From NCBI RefSeq assembly GCF_010365305.1, contig NZ_CP048279.1:2356001-2420000 (forward strand): 64,000 nt of DNA. Reading direction: 5' to 3'. Shown in pieces: positions 1-8,230 of the stretch (position 1 is its first letter; every line of letters begins with the position of its first letter). Source of the stretch: Staphylococcus sp. MI 10-1553. Lineage in GTDB: Bacteria; Bacillota; Bacilli; Staphylococcales; Staphylococcaceae. The translations under genes were made by a program, and so were the position numbers. The notes under the pieces were generated by a model. The model saw only the letters and a program-made list of their open reading frames with translations, was not told the origin of the DNA and searched no databases.

Positions 1-180
1 TCGATATTCACTTATGCGTCTATTATTTTTACAGCAATTATCGGCTTCATCTTATTCAATGAGTCACCTGATTTTTATGCCATCATCGGTTATATCATTA
101 TTTTAAGTGCAAGCTATTATATGTTCGAAAAAGCACGACGCTCAGCGCGATCTAAGCATCGTGAACAACCATCAAAATAA
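1..180 (+). CDS. DMT/EamA-type transporter, C-terminal end (partial)
   Basis: Frame 1 is open from the window edge to a TAA at 178-180 and encodes the last 59 residues of a membrane protein. Two hydrophobic helices are visible ([19 protein letters not shown] and [17 protein letters not shown]), followed by a basic tail [16 protein letters not shown]. The short loop NESPDF between the helices is typical of the last two helices of drug/metabolite (EamA) transporters. It ends 19 bases before queF and is probably cotranscribed with it. The substrate cannot be told from this fragment, and family assignment rests only on the last two helices. Confidence 0.6.
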   Translation, partial: SIFTYASIIFTAIIGFILFNESPDFYAIIGYIIILSASYYMFEKARRSARSKHREQPSK

Positions 181-199
181 TTTAAAGGAGGCCTTCCCC

Positions 200-700
200 A
201 TGGCAGAAGGGCGTTCAAAAAACGAATTACAAGATATTACACTTCTCGGTAACCAAAACAACACTTACAACTTTGATTACCGTCCAGATGTTTTAGAAAC
301 ATTTGATAATAAACATCAAAATCGTGATTACTTTGTTAAATTTAACTGTCCTGAGTTCACATCTTTATGTCCGATTACAGGGCAACCTGATTTCGCTACG
401 ATTTACATTTCATATATTCCAAATGTCAAAATGGTCGAATCTAAATCATTAAAACTTTATTTATTCAGTTTCCGTAATCACGGTGATTTCCATGAAGACT
501 GTATGAACATTATTATGAATGACTTAATCGAGTTGATGGATCCGCATTACATTGAAGTGTGGGGCAAATTCACACCACGTGGCGGTATTTCAATCGATCC
601 GTACACTAACTATGGTCGTCCAAATTCGAAATACGAAAAAATGGCGGAACATCGTCTCATGAATCATGACATGTACCCAGAAAAAATCGATAATCGTTAA
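200..700 (+). CDS. queF: NADPH-dependent 7-cyano-7-deazaguanine reductase QueF
   Basis: Reduces preQ0 to preQ1, the last free-base step of queuosine precursor synthesis, in the cytosol. The 166-residue protein has the short unimodular (YkvM-type) length. The catalytic cysteine lies in [15 protein letters not shown] (about residue 55) and the NADPH-binding E(S/L)K(S/A)xK-type motif is [10 protein letters not shown], followed by [10 protein letters not shown]. The start is the ATG at 200 because AAAGGAGG at 184-191 stands 8 bases upstream; longer readings from 107 lack a ribosome binding site. Its partners queC, queD and queE are 23 kb away on the same strand. Confidence 0.95.
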   Translation: MAEGRSKNELQDITLLGNQNNTYNFDYRPDVLETFDNKHQNRDYFVKFNCPEFTSLCPITGQPDFATIYISYIPNVKMVESKSLKLYLFSFRNHGDFHEDCMNIIMNDLIELMDPHYIEVWGKFTPRGGISIDPYTNYGRPNSKYEKMAEHRLMNHDMYPEKIDNR

Positions 701-739
701 AAGCAATACGATTAGAGTTAAGCAAAGTCAATCAGGGGA

Positions 740-784
740 CGAAACCCTAATACTTGATTTGCGTAATCATGAATTAGGGTTTCG
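740..784 (+). terminator. Hairpin after queF, probable terminator
   Basis: A perfect 12-bp inverted repeat, CGAAACCCTAAT (740-751) with ATTAGGGTTTCG (773-784), lies 39 bases after the queF stop. The loop is 21 bases. Downstream CCTTATATTATA is only weakly T-rich, so termination may be inefficient. Confidence 0.5.
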
Positions 785-877
785 CCTTATATTATAAACC
801 TATAAGTATATCTAAATTTAACACAAAAAATGAGTAAAAAAGAAACAAACTCGTTCATCATTCTTTAATAATGATAA

Positions 878-1149
878 TCACCTTCTTTCAAAAACAAATC
901 CACACTTATCCAACATTTTTTTCATCTTAAATTTATTTGATACACTTCTCCATACACTTTAATCATATCCATTTCTTTAGTAGCATGATTATAAATCAAT
1001 TCAAGAGCCTTTCCCCCAATACCCATATCTCTATAGTTTTTATGAAGTGCAATACCAATACGTGAATTTTTATTATAATAATCATTGTCATATAACATTC
1101 CCATTCTTACTGGTTTACAAGTGTTTTTTAGTATTTCGGCATCATTGAA
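878..1149 (-). pseudogene. Decayed GNAT acetyltransferase
   Basis: On the minus strand an open stretch reads FNDAEILKNTCKPVRMGM and continues through IALHKNYRDMGIGGKALELIYNH, which is the acetyl-CoA binding motif A (R/Q-x-x-G-x-G/A) of GNAT enzymes. The frame hits TGA after YQINLR. Shifting one frame restores a typical GNAT tail, KKMLDKCGFVFERR, to a stop at 878. The upstream end is also closed by TAG at 1150-1152, so the N-terminal half is missing. This is a remnant with a 3' frameshift and a lost 5' half; no function is expected. It sits in an AT-rich gap between queF and dtpT. Confidence 0.7.
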
Positions 1150-1664
1150 CTACACCTAGCTAATTTTTAAATTTTTTCTAGTTGTTACACTGAATATGTA
1201 GGAGAATGTTGAATTGAGCTAATATTTCTCTATCTTTAACAAATGAGTATCGACTGCTTACAATCTCCTAGCTTAATAGACACACCTTAACTAAGAAAAG
1301 AAACTAACAATTAAAATTTGTAATATTTCTTAAAACAATTATCCAATTTTTGTCTGTTAATTGCTTTCATCTTAATAGTTTGAGATTAACTTGATGAAAT
1401 TATAAATATTTTTTAAATCAAACTAAATGCTATTGACACAAATACAATTAACACTACAATATATATATTCAAGCTACTTATATTATCACTGTCGGAATAT
1501 ACGTACAAAAAACAGATCAACTGTACATCAAGAAGAAAACTATATATATTTACATAGCCATAAAAATATATTGTAAAATGTTCTTTGTATAAAAAATTCT
1601 TGTGTATGATACCGATGAGTTATAGAATAAGTTTAACTTTATTTGAACTGGGGGGAATTTATCA
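1150..1664. other. AT-rich intergenic region upstream of dtpT
   Basis: About 515 bases without a credible gene. Apart from the promoter-like sequence listed separately, I see only AT-rich sequence; it probably includes the eroded 5' half of the GNAT remnant and the dtpT leader. GGGGGGAATT at 1651-1660 acts as the ribosome binding site for the next gene. Confidence 0.5.
1433..1460 (+). promoter_or_regulatory. Candidate sigma-A promoter for dtpT copy 1
   Basis: A consensus -35 TTGACA (1433-1438) and -10 TACAAT (1455-1460) are separated by 16 bases. If used, the transcript would have a leader of about 195 bases before the ATG at 1665. Other weaker promoters nearer the gene cannot be excluded. 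Confidence 0.4.
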
Positions 1665-3170
1665 ATGAATTCGCATTATACAAAAGAAGAAATCCTTAAC
1701 AGTACGCCACGTTCGGGTTTTTTCGGTCATCCGAAAGGGTTAAGCACGCTAGTATTTACAGAATTTTGGGAACGTTTTAGTTACTACGGTATGAAAGGTA
1801 TTTTAGCTTTCTACATTTATTATTCAGTAGCTAAAGGTGGATTCGGCCTAGATCAAGGCGTCGCACTTCAAATCGTTTCAATTTACGGCGCTTTAGTTTA
1901 TATGAGTGGCGTCATCGGAGGTTGGATTGCTGACCGTATCACAGGCACACGTCACGCACTGTTTTATGGTGCTGTGCTCATCATGCTTGGTCACATTTTA
2001 ATGTCACTCCCAAACAGCCTCGTCTTATTACTTATCGCATTACTCTTTTTAATTATGGGGACAGGTCTGTTGAAACCAAATATCTCCTCAACAGTAGGAT
2101 TGTTATACGATAAGAACGACGCGCGTATGGATTCGGCGTTCACTATCTTTTATATGAGTATTAATTTAGGGGCATTACTCTCACCACTGATTATCGGATG
2201 GGTGCAAGTAAATGTCGGTTTCCATGTCGGCTTTGCTATTGCCGCTGTAGGGATGTTTTTCGGTTTATTGGCATACTTATTCACGAATAAAAAGTCACTC
2301 GGTCTTGCAGGTGTTGAAGTGCCAGATCCATTAACGAAAAAAGAACGTTCAAGACTCATCAAAATTGTCGGCAGTATTGTTGTAGTACTTGTCCTTATAG
2401 GTGTTGTACTGCAGTCAACAGGACACTTAACAATTGGCACACTCTCAAACGTCATTACCGTTTTAGGTGTACTCTTGCCGATTCTTTTATTTACGAGAAT
2501 CATTTTAAGCAAGAAAACAGCTGATTATGAACGTAAACGTGTTTTTGCATACATTCCATTGTTTATCGCGTCTGTTGCCTTTTGGATGATTCAAGAGCAA
2601 GGGTCAACGGTTTTAGCACAGTTCTCTGATACAAAAACACAACTTGAATTAGCTAAAGTCACAGGGGGATTAATTGATTTCCATGTCCCACCAGCATGGT
2701 TCCAATCTTTAAATCCATTTTTCATTATTATTTTGGCACCTTTATTCTCAATTTTATGGGTGAAGTTGGGCCGTTATAATCCGCCGACTGTCGTAAAGTT
2801 TGCACTGGGTGTTATTTTAGCCGGCCTGTCATATTTGATCATGATTATTCCAGACAGTAGCAGTTTGATCAATCCGTTCTGGTTAGTCGCGAGCTTCTTA
2901 CTCGTGACATTTGGCGAGCTTTGCTTATCTCCTATTGGTTTATCGACAACAACAAAGCTTGCACCTGATGCATTTGCAGGTCAAATGATGAGTATATGGT
3001 TTTTATCGAACGCCATGGCGCAAGGTTTAAATGCACAAATGGTGAAGATTTATGTCCATATGAGTACAAACGAGTACTTCCTTTATTCAGGAATCTTCGC
3101 GGTCGCTATCGGTATTATCTTAATTTTAATTACACCATTGATTAAAAACTTAATGCAAGGCGTGAAATAA
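1665..3170 (+). CDS. dtpT: Proton-dependent di-/tripeptide transporter (POT family), copy 1
   Basis: Imports di- and tripeptides with protons across the cytoplasmic membrane. The 501-residue protein shows the POT signature ExxERFxYYG (E33, E36, R37) in the first helix and the PTR2 motif FTIFYMSINLGALLSPLI near residues 156-173, plus about 12-14 hydrophobic helices. Length matches the bacterial DtpT family. The ATG at 1665 follows a GGGGGG ribosome binding site. A second, clearly paralogous gene lies 388 bases downstream on the same strand. The pair shares the opening GFFGHP(K/R)GL and similar spacing of motifs, so a tandem duplication is likely, but they have diverged and may differ in substrate range. 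Confidence 0.92.
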   Translation: MNSHYTKEEILNSTPRSGFFGHPKGLSTLVFTEFWERFSYYGMKGILAFYIYYSVAKGGFGLDQGVALQIVSIYGALVYMSGVIGGWIADRITGTRHALFYGAVLIMLGHILMSLPNSLVLLLIALLFLIMGTGLLKPNISSTVGLLYDKNDARMDSAFTIFYMSINLGALLSPLIIGWVQVNVGFHVGFAIAAVGMFFGLLAYLFTNKKSLGLAGVEVPDPLTKKERSRLIKIVGSIVVVLVLIGVVLQSTGHLTIGTLSNVITVLGVLLPILLFTRIILSKKTADYERKRVFAYIPLFIASVAFWMIQEQGSTVLAQFSDTKTQLELAKVTGGLIDFHVPPAWFQSLNPFFIIILAPLFSILWVKLGRYNPPTVVKFALGVILAGLSYLIMIIPDSSSLINPFWLVASFLLVTFGELCLSPIGLSTTTKLAPDAFAGQMMSIWFLSNAMAQGLNAQMVKIYVHMSTNEYFLYSGIFAVAIGIILILITPLIKNLMQGVK

Positions 3171-3192
3171 ACTCAATACTTTTTCGTACATC

Positions 3193-3238
3193 TGAGAGGT
3201 TTTGGCATGGACGTGCTGAATCTCTCATATTTATTTTT
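3193..3238 (+). terminator. Terminator after dtpT copy 1
   Basis: TGAGAG (3193-3198) pairs with CTCTCA (3222-3227), with further weaker pairs inside, followed by TATTTATTTTT. It lies 23 bases after the stop and should separate the two transporter genes. Confidence 0.65.
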
Positions 3239-3558
3239 AAAAAACTTTCTTACGACACTTCATCTCCACATTCGTTTCTTCCATCGTCAAACATGCGTTG
3301 TCGATTTAAACATGCATTGTCATCCCTCTCTTTATCAAAAACCGAGAATACTCGTGACTTTAGTCATGAGAGGTTCAATACCATCTATGCGGAGCAAACA
3401 ACAATGATACAAATAGTGTATGATTAAACCATTTCTCACTTTATTTTTTGTCTGAATTTTTTAAATTTTGTTATTTTTTTAAAACTAATTGCTATTTATT
3501 TTCATCAGGCGTAAACTTTCTATTATATGTTTTGTTCAGATAGGAAGGATTGATTGAA
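3239..3558. other. Spacer between the two peptide transporter genes
   Basis: About 320 bases with no credible gene. It holds a small hairpin, CGTGACT-TT-AGTCATG at 3354-3369, and AT-rich sequence up to the AGGAAGGA ribosome binding site at 3542-3549. I looked for a T-box specifier and aptamer features because the genes move peptides, and found none. Confidence 0.4.
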
Positions 3559-5061
3559 ATGTCAGAATTATCACACGAAAAAGCTGTACAAGAAATTCCT
3601 CAAAAAGGATTCTTCGGTCATCCTCGTGGTCTAGGCGTATTATATACCGTAGAATTCTGGGAAAGGTTTAGTTATTACGGTATGCGTGCCCTATTGATTT
3701 ACTACATTTACTACAATGTTAGTCAAGGTGGTTTAGGGCTCGAAAAAACATTCGCTCAATCGTTGATAGCTGTGTATGGCTCGTTAATCTTCATGACATC
3801 TATTTTAGGGGGCTGGGTAGCTGACCGAATACTGGGGACAAGACGCTCCATGTTTTATGGTGCTGTGTTAATTATTATCGGTCACATTTGTTTAAGCTTA
3901 CCCTTTGGTTTAACAGGATTACTGTCATCAATGTTCTTTATTATTGTAGGTTCAGGTCTGATGAAACCAAACATTTCAAATATTGTGGGTCGTCTCTATC
4001 CTAAAGACGATAGCCGTGTAGATTCAGGGTTCGTTATTTTCTATATGGCCGTGAATATGGGGGCGTTTATTTCACCACTCGTATTAGACCACTTTAGAAA
4101 TGTAGGTAACTTCCACGGTGGTTTCTTAATTGCTGCGATTGGTATGGGGCTGTCACTCCTTTTTTACCTTTTATTTCATAAGCGTAATCTAGGACGTATC
4201 GGCGTCGCACCACCGAATCCTTTAAGCCCAGTAGAAAAGAAAAAGTATGGTATGATTTTCGGTCTGATTATCGCTGCGATTGTCGTAGTCGTTGCGATTG
4301 CATCTATGACTGGAACACTTTCTTTTAATTTAGTGAGTTTAATCGTATTAGTTTTAGGATTTGCATTACCATTTGTTTATTTTACGATTATGATTGTGAG
4401 TAAAGATACAACAGATGTCGAACGTTCACGTGTTATCGCGTTTATTCCTTTATTTGTGGTCGGCGTCATTTTCTGGTCGATTCAGGAACAAGGGGCTAAC
4501 GTACTTGCTGTATACGCGGATGAAAAAGCAGACCTTGCTTTCAACTTATTCGGATGGGAAAGTGTTTTCCCTGTGACATGGTTCCAATCGATTAACCCAT
4601 TTTTCATTGTCGTCTTCGCACCAGTCATTTCTTGGCTATGGAGAAGATTAGGGCGTTTTGAACCAAGTTTACCAATTAAGTTCGCAATCGGTTTATTTTT
4701 AGCAGGTAGCTCGTTCATGCTAATGATGGGTGTGATTTATGCTTACAATGATGCCAACATTTGGTTTGTATGGATTATTTTGTCATATATCATTTGTGTG
4801 GTTGGTGAACTTTGTATTTCACCAACAGGAAACAGTTCAGCTGTTAAACTTGCACCTGAAAACTTCAACTCTCAAATGATGAGTTTATGGTTGTTAACGA
4901 ATGCAACAGCACAAGCAATCAATGCACAACTTGTGAAACTTCAACCTATTATCGGGAACCAAAACTATTTCGGTCTCATCGGTGGCATCGCTATCGTTGT
5001 CGCTCTCTTAGCCGTAATCGGTTCGCCATTTATTTTAAGAGCTATGAAAGGTATTCGTTAA
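3559..5061 (+). CDS. Proton-dependent di-/tripeptide transporter (POT family), copy 2
   Basis: Second POT family transporter, 500 residues. The E32-x-x-E35-R36-F-S-Y-Y-G signature and the PTR2 motif FVIFYMAVNMGAFISPLVL are intact, as is the C-terminal half with a GELCISPTGNSSAVKLAP segment matching copy 1. The start is the ATG at 3559, about 9 bases after AGGAAGGA; an in-frame TTG at 3550 would abut the ribosome binding site and is unlikely. It has its own terminator downstream and so is probably a separate transcription unit. The role is peptide uptake; which of the two is the orthologue of the single S. aureus DtpT needs an alignment. Confidence 0.9.
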   Translation: MSELSHEKAVQEIPQKGFFGHPRGLGVLYTVEFWERFSYYGMRALLIYYIYYNVSQGGLGLEKTFAQSLIAVYGSLIFMTSILGGWVADRILGTRRSMFYGAVLIIIGHICLSLPFGLTGLLSSMFFIIVGSGLMKPNISNIVGRLYPKDDSRVDSGFVIFYMAVNMGAFISPLVLDHFRNVGNFHGGFLIAAIGMGLSLLFYLLFHKRNLGRIGVAPPNPLSPVEKKKYGMIFGLIIAAIVVVVAIASMTGTLSFNLVSLIVLVLGFALPFVYFTIMIVSKDTTDVERSRVIAFIPLFVVGVIFWSIQEQGANVLAVYADEKADLAFNLFGWESVFPVTWFQSINPFFIVVFAPVISWLWRRLGRFEPSLPIKFAIGLFLAGSSFMLMMGVIYAYNDANIWFVWIILSYIICVVGELCISPTGNSSAVKLAPENFNSQMMSLWLLTNATAQAINAQLVKLQPIIGNQNYFGLIGGIAIVVALLAVIGSPFILRAMKGIR

Positions 5062-5072
5062 CATTACAATAA

Positions 5073-5117
5073 GGTGAGTATACATTTGGGACATCCCTCG
5101 TGTACTCACCCTTTTTT
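5073..5117 (+). terminator. Terminator after dtpT copy 2
   Basis: GGTGAGTATA (5073-5082) pairs with TGTACTCACC (5101-5110), followed by CTTTTTTATA. This is a standard intrinsic terminator 11 bases after the stop codon. Confidence 0.85.
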
Positions 5118-5197
5118 ATATATTGAAGTTGTCATGATTAACATCAGCACAATTGCGGTATACAATGGAGTGTACGTGAATTGAAAGGAGCAATCTT

Positions 5198-6130
5198 ATG
5201 GCACCACATTACGAACACGGCGTTCTTTTTTATCATCAACATTCAGGACTCAACAAAATACACGAAGGCTTGGGTGAAGTGACTGTCGCGCTTACCCAAC
5301 TCTGCAAAAGATATACCATTCAATTAAGTGAAAATGAAGGTGACATCGAAAAGTATTGTCAACATATACAAGCACAAGACAATCGCGAACACATTGATGT
5401 CCTGTTCATTTTAGGTGGCGATGGAACGGTCAATGAATTAATTAATGGTGTCTTAAAATATGACTTAAACCTTCCAGTCGGTATTATTCCGGGTGGCACG
5501 TTTAATGACTTTGCGAAAACACTGAATTTATCTACTAAGGCAGGCCCAGCGAGTCAAGATCTGTTGCTTGCTTCACCTCAAAAATACGATGTGATGAAAG
5601 TTGAAGATCATTATGTATTAAACTTTGCAGGTATTGGTTTGATGGTACAAAATGCTGAAAATGTACAAGGTAAATCTAAAGACTTGTTCGGCAAATTAAG
5701 TTATATTACGTCAACACTTAAAACACTTTCTAATCCAAAACCTTTCAACTATACATTAGACATTGATGGTCGAACGTTTACAGGTGAAACGTCCATGTTG
5801 TTATTTGCGAATGGTCGTTTTATCGGTGGCGGCAAAATTCCGCTCATGGAAATGTCTCCATCTGACGGCGAGCTCAATACGTTTATTTTTAATAATTACA
5901 GCATGAGCATTCTTAAAGACATTTTTAGCTTACGTGATAGTATGACGTGGAGTGAAATTAGCGACAATATCGAACATATCCCAAGTCGTCAGATTCACGT
6001 GCATACTGAGCCGTCAATGCGCGTCGATATCGATGGTGAAATTTCTTTAAATACACCTGTTGATATTGAAATCATCCCTCAAGCGATTGAATTGCTGACG
6101 GTAGACCCAGGGCAAGCAAAAGATAACTAG
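5198..6130 (+). CDS. Diacylglycerol kinase family lipid kinase (BmrU/YegS type)
   Basis: A 310-residue cytosolic lipid kinase of the DAGK catalytic fold. The nucleotide-binding motif GGDGT is at residues 73-77, preceded by DVLFIL and followed by PGGTFNDFAKTL near residue 98; the C-terminal half contains the GGGKIPLMEMSPSDGELN segment typical of the second domain. AAAGGAG at 5183-5189 precedes the ATG. Family members phosphorylate diacylglycerol or related lipids, which here could help recycle the diacylglycerol released by LtaS. In staphylococci the main housekeeping enzyme is DgkB, and this protein is a paralogue whose substrate is not determined by sequence. It is followed by a bidirectional terminator. 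Confidence 0.85.
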   Translation: MAPHYEHGVLFYHQHSGLNKIHEGLGEVTVALTQLCKRYTIQLSENEGDIEKYCQHIQAQDNREHIDVLFILGGDGTVNELINGVLKYDLNLPVGIIPGGTFNDFAKTLNLSTKAGPASQDLLLASPQKYDVMKVEDHYVLNFAGIGLMVQNAENVQGKSKDLFGKLSYITSTLKTLSNPKPFNYTLDIDGRTFTGETSMLLFANGRFIGGGKIPLMEMSPSDGELNTFIFNNYSMSILKDIFSLRDSMTWSEISDNIEHIPSRQIHVHTEPSMRVDIDGEISLNTPVDIEIIPQAIELLTVDPGQAKDN

Positions 6131-6141
6131 AGAATAAAATC

Positions 6142-6184
6142 AAAAAAAGCAGTGAAACGCTATAATGGCGTCACTGCTTTTTTC
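6142..6184. terminator. Bidirectional terminator between lipid kinase and nucleotidase genes
   Basis: AGCAGTGA(AACGC) at 6148-6160 pairs with (GCG)TCACTGCT ending at 6178. A-tract on the left and TTTTTT on the right allow it to end both the plus-strand kinase gene and the convergent minus-strand nucleotidase gene. Confidence 0.85.
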
Positions 6185-6218
6185 GTGTTTGGAAATTAAA
6201 AAATGCTGCTTTTAAACG

Positions 6219-6755
6219 TTATGCTTCTTTACCGAAAAAGTAGGCTTCTACTTCTTTCCAGTTATTCACACGCTCAAAATCGGTATTCCCTTCATTGTGC
6301 GGCGCTGAAAACATCAACGGCTTCCCTGTATGTCCCCCAAGTTGACGCGGATTGTCATCAATTAAATAATCAGTCGCGACAATGTCTTTACGGCCACAGA
6401 ACACAAATTGTTGTGAATCTAAAAATGGGAAATGTTTCAGCAACCATTCGTATTTGTCATGGAAAGATGTCGGCACATCCATTGCAGCTGTGACAATATA
6501 AATGTCATAGTGCTCCGCTAATTTTTTAATAACCTCTTGCGCATCTTTCATCACATCTAAACGGCCAAAAAAGCCATCTGATGCCAAAATATCACGGATT
6601 TCTTTCGTATGTTCTGGCATGATTTCATAAATACGTTTTCCAGCGATTTGATCGATTGTCACACCTAATTGTGTACGGCGGTTCAACTCATCTAAAATCG
6701 CGCCCATCGTATCTGCCAGTACTTCATCCATATCAATCCCTATTGAAGTTCTCAT
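6219..6755 (-). CDS. 5'(3')-deoxyribonucleotidase (NT5C-type HAD phosphatase)
   Basis: A 178-residue HAD-superfamily phosphatase expected to dephosphorylate deoxyribonucleoside monophosphates. The nucleophile motif DMDEVLAD lies near the N-terminus (the aspartate after IGI), motif II is IVTAAMD, and the C-terminal acidic motif is [11 protein letters not shown]. These match the NT5C family of small staphylococcal nucleotidases. The start is the ATG at 6755 because AAGGAG stands 7 bases upstream; an upstream in-frame ATG at 6776 has no ribosome binding site. It shares a bidirectional terminator with the lipid kinase gene. Confidence 0.88.
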   Translation of the reverse strand: MRTSIGIDMDEVLADTMGAILDELNRRTQLGVTIDQIAGKRIYEIMPEHTKEIRDILASDGFFGRLDVMKDAQEVIKKLAEHYDIYIVTAAMDVPTSFHDKYEWLLKHFPFLDSQQFVFCGRKDIVATDYLIDDNPRQLGGHTGKPLMFSAPHNEGNTDFERVNNWKEVEAYFFGKEA

Positions 6756-6856
6756 GTTATCGCTCCTTGTATACATTCATCTCACCGCTTTATCATAACA
6801 TACTTTGTCTAAGCGTTGGATGATTCCCGCACAAGCGCGTCTGTCATTTTTTTAGA

Positions 6857-7906
6857 TTAAAATGATTTTAACACGTTGCGAATCACTTCATTTTGTTCTG
6901 GAAAACCTAATGAAATACGGACACCATTAGGGAAAAGACGCGCAATAATGCCGTTACGTAACAATGTCTCATCCAATTCTTTTGCACGCTCTGTCTCTAC
7001 AAAGACAAAGTTCGTTTGAGACGGATAAATTTTTAAAGCTGTTTCAAGCTCAAAAAACTTTTCACGTTCAACACGGTTCGTCTCCACGACTTGTTGTAGA
7101 TATTCCTGATCTTCTAACGCTTTCAATGCTGCTTGTTCAGATAAACGTGTCGTATTAAACGGTGGACGGATTACGTTTAATTGTGCAGCTAACTCTGGCG
7201 CAGAAATGAGATAACCGATACGTAAGCCTGCTAAACCATACGCTTTGGAGAACGTACGCATTAACGCGACATTGTCGTATTGCTTCATTAATTCTAACGT
7301 TTTTGGATAATCTTCTGCAGAAACATACTCCGCATAAGCCTCATCCATAAATACTGGAATGTGTGCAGGCACCTTTTCTAAAAACGCTACAATATCATCG
7401 TGTGTGTGATATGTTCCAGTTGGATTATTCGGGTTACAAATCCAAACTGCTGCTGTTTTGTCATTAATAGTTGCTGCGATACCGTCTAAATCAAATGTTC
7501 CATCAATTAGCGGCACTTGAATTGTCTCAGCATCTTCTACTACCGCATTGTGAAGATATTGGCCAAACGTCCCCGCACTCGTCACAATATTGTCTCCTGC
7601 GCGCACTAACGTTCTAGAAATAATCACAATCATTTCATCAAGCCCTGCACCAAAAAGAACTTGCGATTTGTCTACACCATAATGTTTTGCAATGGCTTCT
7701 TGTAACAATGGCGCATTGGGTTCAGGGTATAAAAAGAGATCATCCACATGGTCTTTAATTGCTTGTTTCGCTTTAGGAGATGGACCAAATAAGTTTTCAT
7801 TAGAAGCATGTTTATGAAGTTCACTCTCAATCCCATACTTTTCTTTTAATTTCTCCGGTGACAATCCAGGTTGATACGCACTTAATTTAGAAATTTGAGA
7901 CTTCAT
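6857..7906 (-). CDS. hisC: Histidinol-phosphate aminotransferase
   Basis: A 349-residue fold-type I PLP aminotransferase. Visible motifs are CNPNNPTG (about 157-164), the PLP-ring aspartate in FMDEAYAEY (D188) and the Schiff-base lysine in TFSKAYGLAGLRIGY (K221). It converts imidazole-acetol phosphate to histidinol phosphate with glutamate as donor. No other his gene is adjacent, so here it stands alone and may also serve as an aromatic aminotransferase, as some HisC proteins do. The start is the ATG at 7906, 7 bases after GGGAGG; the in-frame ATG at 7921 overlaps that site. Confidence 0.9.
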   Translation of the reverse strand: MKSQISKLSAYQPGLSPEKLKEKYGIESELHKHASNENLFGPSPKAKQAIKDHVDDLFLYPEPNAPLLQEAIAKHYGVDKSQVLFGAGLDEMIVIISRTLVRAGDNIVTSAGTFGQYLHNAVVEDAETIQVPLIDGTFDLDGIAATINDKTAAVWICNPNNPTGTYHTHDDIVAFLEKVPAHIPVFMDEAYAEYVSAEDYPKTLELMKQYDNVALMRTFSKAYGLAGLRIGYLISAPELAAQLNVIRPPFNTTRLSEQAALKALEDQEYLQQVVETNRVEREKFFELETALKIYPSQTNFVFVETERAKELDETLLRNGIIARLFPNGVRISLGFPEQNEVIRNVLKSF

Positions 7907-8230
7907 TTCTAAACCTCCCATAAATCAGAATTTTTAAAATATATTTACTAGTATAACGATTAACACTTTAAAATGCTAGAGTATTCGTCTATTTATTCGC
8001 AGACAATCAAAAGTTCGAACAAAAATTTTGATCACTCGCAAGTAAAAAGGCAATGTCGTACGTGTATCATAATGACAACAGGATGACGCTATAAATATAG
8101 AAAGACTGGACCATGATGCCCCTTCAAAAATTTTGAAAGATAACAACAATCCAGTCGTTCCTATACTATTTCTAATGAAGTCAACAAATTAGCAGTAAAT
8201 CTATCAACAAATGAGAGTCAAGCAACATCT
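7907..8230. other. Intergenic region between hisC and the osmoprotectant importer genes
   Basis: About 320 bases without a gene. It should carry the hisC promoter. GACTGGA (8104-8110) and TCCAGTC (8150-8156) could form a long-loop hairpin containing CAAAAATTTTG, possibly the end of the importer transcript, but there is no clear T-tract on the minus strand. Confidence 0.35.

Noticed and set aside
107..199. 31-codon N-terminal extension of queF starting inside the DMT transporter gene
   Set aside because: AAAGGAGG at 184-191 lies just before the ATG at 200 and the shorter protein has the standard 166 residues; the extension overlaps the transporter frame.
3239..3558. Possible T-box or other riboswitch before the second peptide transporter gene
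   Set aside because: No T-box consensus, no stem with a specifier loop and no antiterminator pair were visible; only a 7-bp hairpin.
8104..8156. GACTGGA/TCCAGTC as the terminator of the osmoprotectant operon
   Set aside because: The loop is about 40 bases and no T-tract follows on the minus strand, so it was not listed as a terminator.
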